Assembly: GCA_021779335.1 (NCBI GenBank)
Contig: JAJYAW010000012.1
Location: forward strand, 1-18,425
Source: Myxococcales bacterium
GTDB lineage: Bacteria; Myxococcota; Myxococcia; Myxococcales; Anaeromyxobacteraceae
DNA: 18,425 nucleotides
Direction of reading: 5' to 3'
Shown here piece by piece: positions 1 to 7,799 of this stretch; position 1 is the first letter of the stretch; every line of letters starts with the position of its first letter. The position numbers and the translations under genes are program-made. Under the pieces are notes generated by a model. The model saw only the letters and a list, made by a program, of their open reading frames with translations, made no database searches and was not told where the DNA came from.

Positions 1-294
1 GGCCTCCTGCCGGCGCTGGCGGCCGGCGCCGTTCCGGGCGCCCGCGTCCTCTGGATCGGCGTGGCGCCGGAGGCCGTGGCCCGCTACCGGCGCGCCGGCC
101 TGATCCGCCCCGACCTGGCCGACGCCCCGGACGCCGCCCACGCCGACGTGGCGGTGGTGGCGCTCGACGGCGGCTCCAGGGACCCGGAGTACGTGGCCTG
201 GGACGCCCTCGGCTCCGCGAGGGCCGAGGCCGGCGTCTACCTCGACGAGGTGCCGCTGGCGCAGGCCTTCGCGCGGCCCGGGGCCTGGCGGTAG
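1..294 (+). CDS. C-terminal end of a probable family-39 (ArnT/PMT-like) membrane glycosyltransferase, partial
   Basis: The reading frame is open from the first base and stops at TAG 292-294, so only the last 97 residues are present and the start lies upstream of the window. The fragment has no membrane helix. It reads as a soluble alpha/beta tail: a strand-like stretch (ARVLWIGVAPEAV), a segment RYRRAGLIRPDL, another strand (ADVAVVALDG), then EYVAWDALGSAR and a closing YLDEVPLAQAFARP. This order, ending in a 'W...(L)D.VPL...F/Y.RP' pattern, resembles the extracytoplasmic C-terminus of dolichyl-phosphate-mannose/ArnT-like glycosyltransferases, which move sugars from a polyprenyl carrier. The family call comes from that recalled pattern only. 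An unrelated protein ending in a Rossmann-like tail is possible. It is 81 bases from hoxE and is probably not part of the hydrogenase operon. Confidence 0.45.
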   Translation, partial: GLLPALAAGAVPGARVLWIGVAPEAVARYRRAGLIRPDLADAPDAAHADVAVVALDGGSRDPEYVAWDALGSARAEAGVYLDEVPLAQAFARPGAWR

Positions 295-318
295 CCGCGG
301 CGGCGGGGCGAGTCGATT

Positions 319-338
319 TGACGCAGCCCCCGGCGTCA
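319..338. promoter_or_regulatory. Inverted repeat TGACGC-N8-GCGTCA upstream of hoxE, candidate operator
   Basis: A perfect 6-bp dyad with an 8-base spacer lies between the upstream gene and hoxE, about 40 bases before the ATG. The spacing suits a dimeric regulator touching one face of the helix. No T-run follows it, so a terminator for the upstream gene is less likely. The binding protein is unknown. Confidence 0.35.
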
Positions 339-363
339 CCGGCCGCCCCCACACCTCGACCCA

Positions 364-369
364 TAGAAT
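364..369 (+). promoter_or_regulatory. Candidate -10 element TAGAAT just before hoxE (possible leaderless transcript)
   Basis: TAGAAT sits six bases before the hoxE ATG in an otherwise extremely GC-rich spacer. Used as a -10 box, it would start transcription at about the A of the ATG. That agrees with the absence of a Shine-Dalgarno-like purine run between 360 and 375. The -35 position (about 341-346, GGCCGC) is poor, so activation by a bound regulator or an alternative sigma factor would be needed. Confidence 0.3.
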
Positions 370-375
370 CGGCCC

Positions 376-876
376 ATGAGCGTACCCGGGGGGAGCGCAG
401 CTCACCCGAGCGGCGACGAGCGCTTCGAGCGGCTCGACGCCGCGCTGCGGCGGCAGCAGCACCAGCCGTCGGCGCTCCTCGAGATCCTGCACGAGGCGCA
501 GGGGCTCTTCGGGTACCTCCCCGGCGACGTCCTCACCTACGTCGGGCGCAGCCTCTCGCTGCCGCTCTCGCGAGTCTACGGCGTCGCCTCCTTCTACAAC
601 CTCTTCACGCTCCGGCCGAAGGGGGCCCACACCTGCACCGTGTGCCTGGGGACCGCCTGCTACGTGAAGGGCGCCGGCGCGCTCCTGGCCGGGGTGGCCC
701 AGGCGCACGGCGTCGAGGCCGGCGGCACCACCGCCGACGGGCGGCTCTCGCTGGTGGTGGTCCGCTGCATCGGCGCCTGCGGCGCGGCGCCCGCCGTGGT
801 CTACGACGGCGAGCTGGCCGGCGGCCAGACCCGCGGGGACGTGCTGGCGCGCGTGCAGGGCTGGCTGCCGCCATGA
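376..876 (+). CDS. hoxE: Bidirectional hydrogenase diaphorase subunit HoxE (NuoE-like [2Fe-2S] protein)
   Basis: A 166-residue thioredoxin-fold ferredoxin of the NuoE (24 kDa complex I) family. In Hox hydrogenases this subunit passes electrons between the diaphorase and external carriers. A helical N-terminal region (about 15-75) contains the family stretch GLFGYLP...YGVASFYN. The [2Fe-2S] ligands are visible as C90-x4-C95 (VCLGTACYVKG) and C131-x3-C135 (RCIGACGAAP), and the length is normal for the family. It is the first gene of the operon. Its TGA (874-876) overlaps the hoxF ATG (873) as ATGA, which implies translational coupling. No clear ribosome binding site precedes the ATG at 376. Taken alone it could be complex I NuoE, but the downstream hoxY and hoxH settle the identity. 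HoxE separates the HoxEFUYH type from Ralstonia-type HoxFUYH enzymes, where it is absent. Confidence 0.93.
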   Translation: MSVPGGSAAHPSGDERFERLDAALRRQQHQPSALLEILHEAQGLFGYLPGDVLTYVGRSLSLPLSRVYGVASFYNLFTLRPKGAHTCTVCLGTACYVKGAGALLAGVAQAHGVEAGGTTADGRLSLVVVRCIGACGAAPAVVYDGELAGGQTRGDVLARVQGWLPP

Positions 877-2597
877 ACGCCGAGGGGCTGCAGGAGCTCG
901 CGGAGCGCGAGGGGGCGCGGCGGGGCGCGCTGCGCCACCGGGTCAGCGTCTGCAGCGCCGCCGGCTGCCTCTCGCTGGGCGCCGGCCGGACCCGGGAGGC
1001 GCTGACCCGCGCCGTGGCCGACGCCGGCCTCGGCGGCGAGGTGGAGGTCCACGGCACCGGCTGCCTCGGCCTCTGCCACGCCGGCCCGCTCGTGCAGGTG
1101 GCCTCGCGCCAGCCGGACGGCCAGGTGGACCGCTGCCTCTACGAGCGGGTCGACGCGGCCCGGGCGGCGCGGCTGGTCCGGCAGCACCTGCAGGGCGGCG
1201 CGCCGCTGGCCGAGGGGCGCGTCCCGCTCGACGACCCGTTCTTCGCCCGGCAGCACAAGGTGGTGCTGCAGGGCTCCGGGGACTCGGATCCGGAGCGGAT
1301 CGAGAGCTGCCTGGCGGCCGGCGCCTACCAGGCGCTGCTCCACGCCCTCACCCGCCTGCGGCCCGCCGACGTCGTCGCCGAGATCACCGCCAGCGGGCTG
1401 CGCGGCCGCGGCGGCGGCGGCTACCCGGCCGGCCTCAAGTGGTCCACCGTGCAGAAGGCGGCCGGGCCCCGGAAGGTGGTCATCTGCAACGCCGACGAGG
1501 GCGATCCGGGCGCCTTCATGGATCGCTCGGTCCTGGAGGGCGACCCGCACCGCGTGCTCGAGGGGATGGCCATCGCCGGCTACGCCGTGGGCGCCGACCA
1601 GGGCTACGTCTACGTCCGCGGCGAGCACCCGCTGGCGCTCACCCGGCTGCGCACCGCCCTCGAGCAGGCCGAGCGGCTGCAGCTCCTCGGCCACCGCATC
1701 CTGGGGACCGGCTTCGACTTCCGCGTCGACCTGCGCATCGGCGCGGGCGCCTACGTGTGCGGCGAGGAGACGGCGCTCCTCGCCTCCGTGGAGGGGCGCC
1801 GCGGCACGCCCCGGCCCCGCCCGCCCTACCCGGCGGTGAGCGGCCTGTGGGGGCTGCCCACCCTCATCAACAACGTGGAGACCCTGGCCAACGTGCCGAC
1901 CGTGATCCGCGACGGCGGCCGGCGCTTCGCCGAGCTCGGGACGGCGGGCTCCAGGGGGACCAAGGTCTTCGCGCTGGCCGGGCAGATCGCGCGCACCGGG
2001 CTCATCGAGGTGCCCATGGGGACGCCCCTGCGCGAGATCGTCTTCGACATCGGCGGCGGCATCCCCGGCGGCAAGGCCTTCAAGGCGGCCCAGACCGGCG
2101 GCCCCTCCGGCGGCTGCATCCCGGCCCAGCACCTGGACCTCCCCGTGGACTACGAGTCGCTCATCCAGGTCGGCTCGTTCATGGGCTCGGGCGGCCTCAT
2201 CGTCATGGACGAGTCCGCCTGCATGGTGGACCTGGCCGCCTTCTACATGGAGTTCTGCCGCGACGAGTCCTGCGGCCAGTGCGTCCCCTGCCGCGCTGGC
2301 ACGGCGCAGATGCACGCCCTCTTGCAGAAGCTGACCCACCTGGAGGCGACCGAGGCCGATCTGGCCCAGCTCGAGGAGCTGGCCGGGCTGCTCCAGGCCA
2401 CCAGCCTGTGCGGCCTGGGCCAGGGCGCGCCCAACCCGGTCATCTCCACGCTGCGCCACTTCCGCGGCGAGTACCTGGCCCACGTCCGGGAGCGGCGCTG
2501 CCCGGCCGGCGTGTGCCGGCCGGCGGCCCCGGGGGCCGAGCCGAGCGCTGCGGCGGCGCGGGGCGGCGCGGCGCCCGGGGCGGAGGCGGCCTCGTGA
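873..2597 (+). CDS. hoxF: Bidirectional hydrogenase diaphorase large subunit HoxF (NADH/FMN-binding, NuoF-like)
   Basis: 574 residues. HoxF binds FMN and NAD(H) and is the site of NAD+ reduction or NADH oxidation. Domains in order: an N-terminal thioredoxin-like [2Fe-2S] module (C27-x4-C32 and C64-x3-C68, about residues 20-105); the 51-kDa flavoprotein core with glycine-rich GLRGRGGGGYPAGLKW (175-190), NADEGDPGAFMDR (206-218) and CGEETALLASVEG (296-308); an SLBB-type region (about 360-430); and the C-terminal [4Fe-4S] cluster motif C467-x2-C470-x2-C473 with C513. The CPAGVC motif (543-548), seen in HoxF/HydB-type proteins, is followed by a low-complexity Ala/Gly/Pro tail. The reading frame is open upstream to 318, but the ATG at 873 overlaps the hoxE stop and gives the normal N-terminus. 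The next gene starts at a GTG overlapping this stop. Confidence 0.95.
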   Translation: MNAEGLQELAEREGARRGALRHRVSVCSAAGCLSLGAGRTREALTRAVADAGLGGEVEVHGTGCLGLCHAGPLVQVASRQPDGQVDRCLYERVDAARAARLVRQHLQGGAPLAEGRVPLDDPFFARQHKVVLQGSGDSDPERIESCLAAGAYQALLHALTRLRPADVVAEITASGLRGRGGGGYPAGLKWSTVQKAAGPRKVVICNADEGDPGAFMDRSVLEGDPHRVLEGMAIAGYAVGADQGYVYVRGEHPLALTRLRTALEQAERLQLLGHRILGTGFDFRVDLRIGAGAYVCGEETALLASVEGRRGTPRPRPPYPAVSGLWGLPTLINNVETLANVPTVIRDGGRRFAELGTAGSRGTKVFALAGQIARTGLIEVPMGTPLREIVFDIGGGIPGGKAFKAAQTGGPSGGCIPAQHLDLPVDYESLIQVGSFMGSGGLIVMDESACMVDLAAFYMEFCRDESCGQCVPCRAGTAQMHALLQKLTHLEATEADLAQLEELAGLLQATSLCGLGQGAPNPVISTLRHFRGEYLAHVRERRCPAGVCRPAAPGAEPSAAAARGGAAPGAEAAS

Positions 2598-3310
2598 CCG
2601 TCCGGACCCTCACGCTCGACGGCGAGCCGGTCTCGGCGCGGGAGGACGAGACCATCCTCGACCTGTGCCGCGAGCACGGCGTGCCCTTGCCCACCCTGTG
2701 CCACCTCGAGGGGCTCTCCGCGGTGGGCGCCTGCCGCCTCTGCCTCGTGGAGGTGAAGGGCTCGCCCCGCCTGCAGCCGGCCTGCACGCTGCGCGCCGAG
2801 GAGGGGATGGAGATCACCACCTCCTCCGACCGGCTCCGGCGCTACCGGCGCCAGCTCGTGGAGCTGCTCCTCGCCGAGCGGAGCCACGTCTGCGCGGTCT
2901 GCGTGGCCAACGGCCGCTGCGAGCTGCAGGAGGTGGCCGCCGCCGTCGGCGTGGACCACGTCCGCTACCCGTACCGCCACCCGGTCACCGCGCTCGACGC
3001 CAGCCACCCCCGCTTCGTGCTCGACCAGGGGCGCTGCATCCTCTGCACCCGCTGCGTCCGGGTCTGCGACGAGATCGAGGGGGCGCACACCTGGGACGTG
3101 GCCGGCCGCGGCGCCGGCGCGCGCGTCGTCAGCGACCTGGCCAGCCCCTGGGGCCGGAGCGACTCCTGCACCGCCTGCGGCAAGTGCGTGCAGGTCTGCC
3201 CCACCGGCGCCCTCTTCGAGCAGCTCCAGCCGGCCGGCGGCGGCGTGAAGCGCCGCGAGTTCCTCACCTTCCGCACGCGCGCCCGGGAGCAGGGGCCATG
3301 GGGGCGCTGA
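2594..3310 (+). CDS. hoxU: Bidirectional hydrogenase diaphorase small subunit HoxU (Fe-S electron relay)
   Basis: 238 residues, the usual HoxU length. It relays electrons between HoxF flavin and the HoxYH hydrogenase, and corresponds to the N-terminal part of complex I NuoG. A plant-type [2Fe-2S] domain carries C36, C47, C50 and C64. A His-Cys [4Fe-4S] site follows (H98-x-C100-x2-C103-x5-C109, within HVCAVCVANGRC). Two ferredoxin-type [4Fe-4S] motifs come next: C148-x2-C151-x2-C154-x3-C158 and C192-x2-C195-x2-C198-x3-C202 (CTACGKCVQVCPTGA). I chose the GTG start at 2594 because it overlaps the hoxF stop as GTGA and places the ferredoxin domain at the N-terminus. The frame is open much further upstream, but only as a shadow of hoxF. 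The 3' end overlaps hoxY by 13 bases. Confidence 0.94.
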   Translation: MTVRTLTLDGEPVSAREDETILDLCREHGVPLPTLCHLEGLSAVGACRLCLVEVKGSPRLQPACTLRAEEGMEITTSSDRLRRYRRQLVELLLAERSHVCAVCVANGRCELQEVAAAVGVDHVRYPYRHPVTALDASHPRFVLDQGRCILCTRCVRVCDEIEGAHTWDVAGRGAGARVVSDLASPWGRSDSCTACGKCVQVCPTGALFEQLQPAGGGVKRREFLTFRTRAREQGPWGR

Positions 3311-3855
3311 GCCCGGCCGGGCGCGCCCGCGTCGCCACCGTCTGGCTGGGCGGCTGCTCCGGCTGCCACATGTCGCTCCTCGACCTGGACGAGCGGCTGC
3401 TCGAGCTGGCGCCGCGCCTCGACCTCGTCTACTCCCCCCTCGTCGACGCCAAGCTCTTCCCCGAGGACGTGGAGGTCGCGCTGGTGGAGGGGGCGGTCTG
3501 CAGCGAGGCGCACGTCGAGCTGGCGCGCCGCGTGCGGGCCCGCTCCCGGCTGGTGGTGGCGCTGGGCGACTGCGCCGTCACGGGCAACGTCAGCGCCCTC
3601 CGCAACGCCCTGGGGGGCGCGCTGCCGGTGCTCGAGCGGGCCTACCTGGACCCGGGGAACCTGCAGCCCCAGCTGCCAGCGGCGCCGGGCCTCCTGCCCC
3701 GGCTGCTCGACCGGGTGCTGCCGCTCCACCAGCTCGTCCCGGTGGACCTCTTCCTGCCCGGCTGCCCGCCCCACGCCGACGCCATCCACGCGGTCCTCCT
3801 CGACGTCCTGGCGGGGCGCCGGCCCGCGCTCCAGGGAAAGGTCCGCTTCGGGTAG
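3298..3855 (+). CDS. hoxY: NAD-linked [NiFe] hydrogenase small subunit HoxY
   Basis: 185 residues. HoxY holds the proximal [4Fe-4S] cluster next to the Ni-Fe site in HoxH. The four ligands are C20 and C23 (WLGGCSGCH), C92 (ALGDCAVTGN) and C156 (LFLPGCPPHAD). The protein has no twin-arginine leader and no medial or distal cluster domain. This is the short cytoplasmic form found in group 3d enzymes, not the roughly 300-residue membrane-bound type. The ATG at 3298 lies 13 bases inside the end of hoxU, with a purine-rich GGGAGCAGGGG just upstream. The stop is three bases before the hoxH ATG. Confidence 0.95.
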   Translation: MGALSPAGRARVATVWLGGCSGCHMSLLDLDERLLELAPRLDLVYSPLVDAKLFPEDVEVALVEGAVCSEAHVELARRVRARSRLVVALGDCAVTGNVSALRNALGGALPVLERAYLDPGNLQPQLPAAPGLLPRLLDRVLPLHQLVPVDLFLPGCPPHADAIHAVLLDVLAGRRPALQGKVRFG

Positions 3856-3858
3856 CCC

Positions 3859-5280
3859 ATGAGCCAGCGCCTCGTCATCGACCCGGTCACCCGCATCGAG
3901 GGCCACGCCCGCATCACCATCCAGCTCGGCGACGACGGCGAGGTCGCCGACGCCCGCTTCCACGTCACCGAGTTCCGCGGCTTCGAGCGGTTCTGCGAGG
4001 GGCGCTCCTTCCGCGAGCTGCCGGCCATCACCTCCCGCATCTGCGGCATCTGCCCGGTGTCGCACGAGCTCGCCTCGGCCCGCGCCTGCGACGCGCTGCT
4101 GGCCGTCGACGTCCCGGACGCGGCCAAGGCGCTGCGCAAGCTGGTGAACCTGGCCCAGCTCGTCCAGTCGCACGCCCTCTCCTTCTTCCATCTCTCCAGC
4201 CCGGACTGGATCCTCGGCTACGACTCGGACCCGGCCCGGCGCAACGTGCTGGGGCTGGCCGAGGCGCGGCCCGAGCTGGCGCGCCAGGGAATCCGGCTGC
4301 GGCAGTGGGGGCAGCAGGTCATCGAGGCGGTGGCCGGGCGGCGCGTCCACCCGGGCTGGGCCGTGCCGGGCGGCGTGGCCCGGCCCCTCTCCGCCGCGGC
4401 GCGGGAGCGGATCCTGGCCGGCCTGCCGGAGGCGCTGGCCACGGCGAGGCAGACGCTGGGCTGGTTCGCCGGCACGGCGGCGGACCACCAGGAGGAGGCG
4501 CGGGTCTTCGGGAACTTCCCCTCGCTCTTCATGGCCATGGTCGGGCCGGAGGGGGAGCTCGAGCACACCGACGGCAAGCTGCGCTTCGTGGACGAGCGGG
4601 GCGCCGTGCTGGCCGACCAGGTCGAGCCGCGCGACCACCGGGCCTGGATCGGCGAGGCGGTCGAGCCCTGGAGCTACCTCAAGTTCCCCTATTACCTGAA
4701 GCACGGCTACCCGGGCGGGCTCTACCGGGTGGGCCCGCTGGCGCGGCTCAACTGCTGCGCCCGCGCCGGCACGCCGCTGGCCGACGAGGCGCTGGCCGGG
4801 TTCCGGCAGCTCGGGCGCGGCGCGGTCCTCTCCTCCTTCCACGCCCACCACGCCCGGCTCGTCGAGATCCTGTACGCCGTCGAGCGCATCGAGCAGCTCC
4901 TGGCCGACCCGGGGATCCTCTCCGACGAGGTCTGCGCCGTGGCCCTGCGGAGCCGCCGGCGCGCCGTGGGGGCCTGCGAGGCGCCCCGCGGCACGCTCTT
5001 CCACGACTACGAGGTGGACCGCGACGGCCTGGTGGAGCGCGTCGACCTGCTCATCGCCACCGGCCAGAACAACCTGGCCATGAACCGGACGGTGGCGCAG
5101 ATCGCGCGCCACTACCTCTCGGGGCAGAGGCTCGAAGAGGGGCTGCTCAACCGGGTCGAGGCGGGCATCCGGGCCTTCGACCCATGCCTTTCGTGCTCGA
5201 CCCACGCGGCTGGTAAGATGGCGATGGTGGTGGAGCTGCTCGGCGGTCAAGGAGAGCTGCTCGACGCCGCCACGAGGTGA
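3859..5280 (+). CDS. hoxH: NAD-linked [NiFe] hydrogenase large subunit HoxH (precursor)
   Basis: 473 residues. HoxH contains the Ni-Fe(CN)2CO active site that splits or forms H2. The N-terminal signature RICGICPVSH (R60-H69) provides C62 and C65, and the C-terminal signature DPCLSCSTH (D441-H449) provides C443 and C446. Twenty-four residues follow H449 (starting AAGKM). They form the extension that the maturation protease removes after nickel insertion, so the protein is made as a precursor. N-terminal VIDPVTRIEGHA is the family's opening motif. Pairing with HoxY and the diaphorase genes places it in group 3d rather than F420-linked 3a/3c or sulfhydrogenase 3b. It starts three bases after hoxY and ends three bases before hoxW. 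Confidence 0.96.
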   Translation: MSQRLVIDPVTRIEGHARITIQLGDDGEVADARFHVTEFRGFERFCEGRSFRELPAITSRICGICPVSHELASARACDALLAVDVPDAAKALRKLVNLAQLVQSHALSFFHLSSPDWILGYDSDPARRNVLGLAEARPELARQGIRLRQWGQQVIEAVAGRRVHPGWAVPGGVARPLSAAARERILAGLPEALATARQTLGWFAGTAADHQEEARVFGNFPSLFMAMVGPEGELEHTDGKLRFVDERGAVLADQVEPRDHRAWIGEAVEPWSYLKFPYYLKHGYPGGLYRVGPLARLNCCARAGTPLADEALAGFRQLGRGAVLSSFHAHHARLVEILYAVERIEQLLADPGILSDEVCAVALRSRRRAVGACEAPRGTLFHDYEVDRDGLVERVDLLIATGQNNLAMNRTVAQIARHYLSGQRLEEGLLNRVEAGIRAFDPCLSCSTHAAGKMAMVVELLGGQGELLDAATR

Positions 5281-5283
5281 CCC

Positions 5284-5730
5284 GTGATCCTGCTGCTCGC
5301 GCTCGGCAACGGCTCCCGCGGAGACGACGGCGTCGGCGTGGCCCTCGGGCGCGCGCTGGCGGCCCGGCTGCCGCCCGGGGCCGCCCACCTGGAGGAGGCC
5401 ATCCAGCTGCTCCCGGAGCACGCCGAGGAGGCGGCGCGGTCGGAGGCGGTCGTCTTCCTGGACGCCGCCGTGACCGGCGCGCCCGGGGAGTCCCACGCCC
5501 ACCAGGTCCACTCCAGGGCGGCGCGCGAGGCGCTGCTCCACGCCCTCACGCCGGACGAGATCCTCGGGCTGGCCCGCTCGGCCTACGGGAAGGCGCCCCA
5601 GGGGCTGCTCGTCACCGTGGCCGGCAAGGACTTCTCCTTCGTGGAGCGGCTCTCCGACGAGGTGCAGGCGGCGGTGCCGGTGGCGGTGGAGAAGGCCCTC
5701 TCCTGGCTGGCCCCCTACGTGGCGCGCTGA
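5284..5730 (+). CDS. hoxW: Hydrogenase maturation protease HoxW (peptidase family M52)
   Basis: 148 residues. M52 endopeptidases read the nickel content of the large-subunit precursor and cut after the final His of DPCxxCxxH, here predicted at H449 of HoxH. The N-terminal strand and loop LALGNGSRGDDGVG (residues 5-18) is the family signature with the acidic metal-binding position (D14/D15). The second acid, D60 (VVFLDAAV), is present, and a His near 86 may be the third ligand. The start is GTG at 5284, because the family motif begins almost immediately and the hoxH stop is only three bases away. It is the last gene of the operon and is probably dedicated to HoxH. No hypABCDEF genes are present in the window, so cofactor assembly must be encoded elsewhere. 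Confidence 0.88.
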   Translation: MILLLALGNGSRGDDGVGVALGRALAARLPPGAAHLEEAIQLLPEHAEEAARSEAVVFLDAAVTGAPGESHAHQVHSRAAREALLHALTPDEILGLARSAYGKAPQGLLVTVAGKDFSFVERLSDEVQAAVPVAVEKALSWLAPYVAR

Positions 5731-5751
5731 CGCGACCCGGGCCCGGATTCA

Positions 5752-5767
5752 CGGCGGAATTCCGCCG
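5752..5767 (+). terminator. Hairpin after hoxW, possible hox operon terminator
   Basis: CGGCGG-AATT-CCGCCG is a perfect 6-bp stem with a 4-base loop, 21 bases past the hoxW stop and before the ssrA promoter. There is no U-tract, so intrinsic termination would be weak. Placement is the main argument. Confidence 0.35.
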
Positions 5768-5792
5768 GCGTCCGCTCTCCGGGCCGGGCCAC

Positions 5793-5820
5793 TTGCCAAT
5801 GTCCGTGGAGTCCGTATGTT
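5793..5820 (+). promoter_or_regulatory. Sigma70-type promoter of ssrA
   Basis: A -35 box TTGCCA (5793-5798), a 16-base spacer and a -10 box TATGTT (5815-5820) lie 26 bases before the mature tmRNA 5' end. Transcription would begin near 5827. The short leader would be removed by RNase P at 5846, as is usual for tmRNA. Confidence 0.55.
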
Positions 5821-5845
5821 GCAGGCGTCACACGCGGTTCGTCAT

Positions 5846-6193
<348 letters not shown>

Positions 6194-6426
6194 TGTCTTC
6201 ACTGGCGTGTTCGGCCTCCGCCCACAAGAGGCCCGCACGGGCCAGCGGCCCTCTCTCTGGTCCCTCATTCGCCGTACCAGTACTGCGGCGGAGCGCACCA
6301 GCCGTGGCGTCCTGGAACTGGCCCCAAGAGTGACGATAGCGCCGAGCGGTGGCGTGTAGAGTACCCGCGCCCGCCAGAGCTATGGCATCCACCATTTCGA
6401 GGCGCGGAGGCGTGAGGAGCGTGTCC

Positions 6427-6933
6427 ATGGGTCTTCTCGACAATCTCGGTGATCTCCTGAAGCAGGCCACGAGCGGCAACGCAACCGAGGCCGACGTCCA
6501 CAAGACATATGACCAGGTGGCCACGGGTGCGTCGCAAGGCCAGCTGGCCGACGGGCTCGCCCACGCGTTCAACTCCGATAGGACCCCGCCCTTCGAGCAG
6601 ATGCTGTCGGGACTCTTCACCCAGTCAAGCCCCGATCAGAAGGCGGGCATCCTCAACCAGATCCTCGGCTCGCTCGGCTCCGGGGGGGTCACCCAGGCGC
6701 TTGGTGCGGGTGGGCTCGCGGGCGCTCTGGCGGGAGGCACCGTGACACCGCAGCAGGCGCAGCAGATCCCGCCAAACACGGTCGAGATGCTCGCGCAGCA
6801 GGCGGCCAAGAAGGACCCCTCCATCGTGGATGCGGCCGCCGGCTTCTACGCCCAGCACCCGACGCTCATCAAGGCCATCGGCGCCGGGGCGCTCGCGCTC
6901 CTGATGTCGAAGATCTCCCAGGGAAGGAGGTAG
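6427..6933 (+). CDS. YidB/DUF937-like small protein, function unknown
   Basis: 168 residues. The N-terminus MGLLDNLGDLLKQA and the mid region (TPPFEQMLSGLF...SSPDQKAGILNQIL) resemble YidB/DUF937-like proteins. A Gly/Ala-rich stretch follows (about 95-120). The C-terminal part, VTPQQAQQIPPNTVEMLAQQ then DPSIVDAAAGFYAQHPTL and a hydrophobic IGAGALALLMSKI segment, recalls a small family in which that tail may contact the membrane. There is no signal peptide. The frame is open upstream to 6349, but I place the start at ATG 6427 because the typical N-terminal motif begins there and a GAGGCGTGAGGAG purine run precedes it. The next gene begins three bases after the stop, so the two are probably co-transcribed. 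It is the first gene of the ssrA islet. No biochemical function can be assigned. Confidence 0.75.
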   Translation: MGLLDNLGDLLKQATSGNATEADVHKTYDQVATGASQGQLADGLAHAFNSDRTPPFEQMLSGLFTQSSPDQKAGILNQILGSLGSGGVTQALGAGGLAGALAGGTVTPQQAQQIPPNTVEMLAQQAAKKDPSIVDAAAGFYAQHPTLIKAIGAGALALLMSKISQGRR

Positions 6934-6936
6934 CCC

Positions 6937-7188
6937 ATGGGCTTCATCTCCTGGATCGTGGTGGGGCTGATCGCGGGCTGGCTCACCGGAAAGGTCATGG
7001 GGGGACCCGGGAAGGGCTTCCTCATGGACATCATCGTCGGTCTGGCGGGCGCCTTCGCGGGCGGACTTCTGATGAGCCTTCTGGGATTCCGCCCCGAGGG
7101 AGGTCTCATCTACACGATCATCGTTGCCGTGATCGGCGCGGTGCTGCTGACCTGGGCCTATCGGAAGCTGACGGCCGGGAAGCCGTAG
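6937..7188 (+). CDS. GlsB/YeaQ/YmgE family membrane protein (transglycosylase-associated family)
   Basis: 83 residues with three hydrophobic helices (about 4-20, 28-48, 57-76), separated by the Gly-rich loops KVMGGPGKGF and FRPEGG. This is the layout of the YeaQ/YmgE/GlsB family of small inner-membrane proteins. In enteric bacteria members are stationary-phase or stress-induced, but their molecular role is not established and the 'transglycosylase-associated' label is historical. The start is secure: a strong AAGGAGG site lies about 10 bases before ATG 6937 and overlaps the end of the preceding gene. The pairing with the YidB-like gene suggests a small envelope-stress unit carried by the islet. 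Confidence 0.85.
   Translation: MGFISWIVVGLIAGWLTGKVMGGPGKGFLMDIIVGLAGAFAGGLLMSLLGFRPEGGLIYTIIVAVIGAVLLTWAYRKLTAGKP

Positions 7189-7799
<611 letters not shown>

Noticed and set aside
318..323. TTGACG as a -35 box for hoxE
   Set aside because: It is 40 bases from the only -10-like sequence (TAGAAT), too far for a sigma70 promoter.
376..3310. Part of a complex I (nuo) operon rather than hydrogenase
   Set aside because: HoxY and HoxH with intact Ni-Fe ligands follow in the same operon, and HoxU is short (238 residues), unlike NuoG.
2965..5541. An 858-codon open frame antisense to the hox genes
   Set aside because: Long antisense frames are expected at this GC content. The composition is Gly/Arg/Ala/Leu-rich with no motif, while the plus strand carries clear Hox proteins.
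6230..6243. GGCCC-GCAC-GGGCC hairpin as the ssrA terminator
   Set aside because: Only five base pairs and no T-run. It lies inside the inserted islet, whereas a 14-bp hairpin beyond the right repeat is a far better original terminator.
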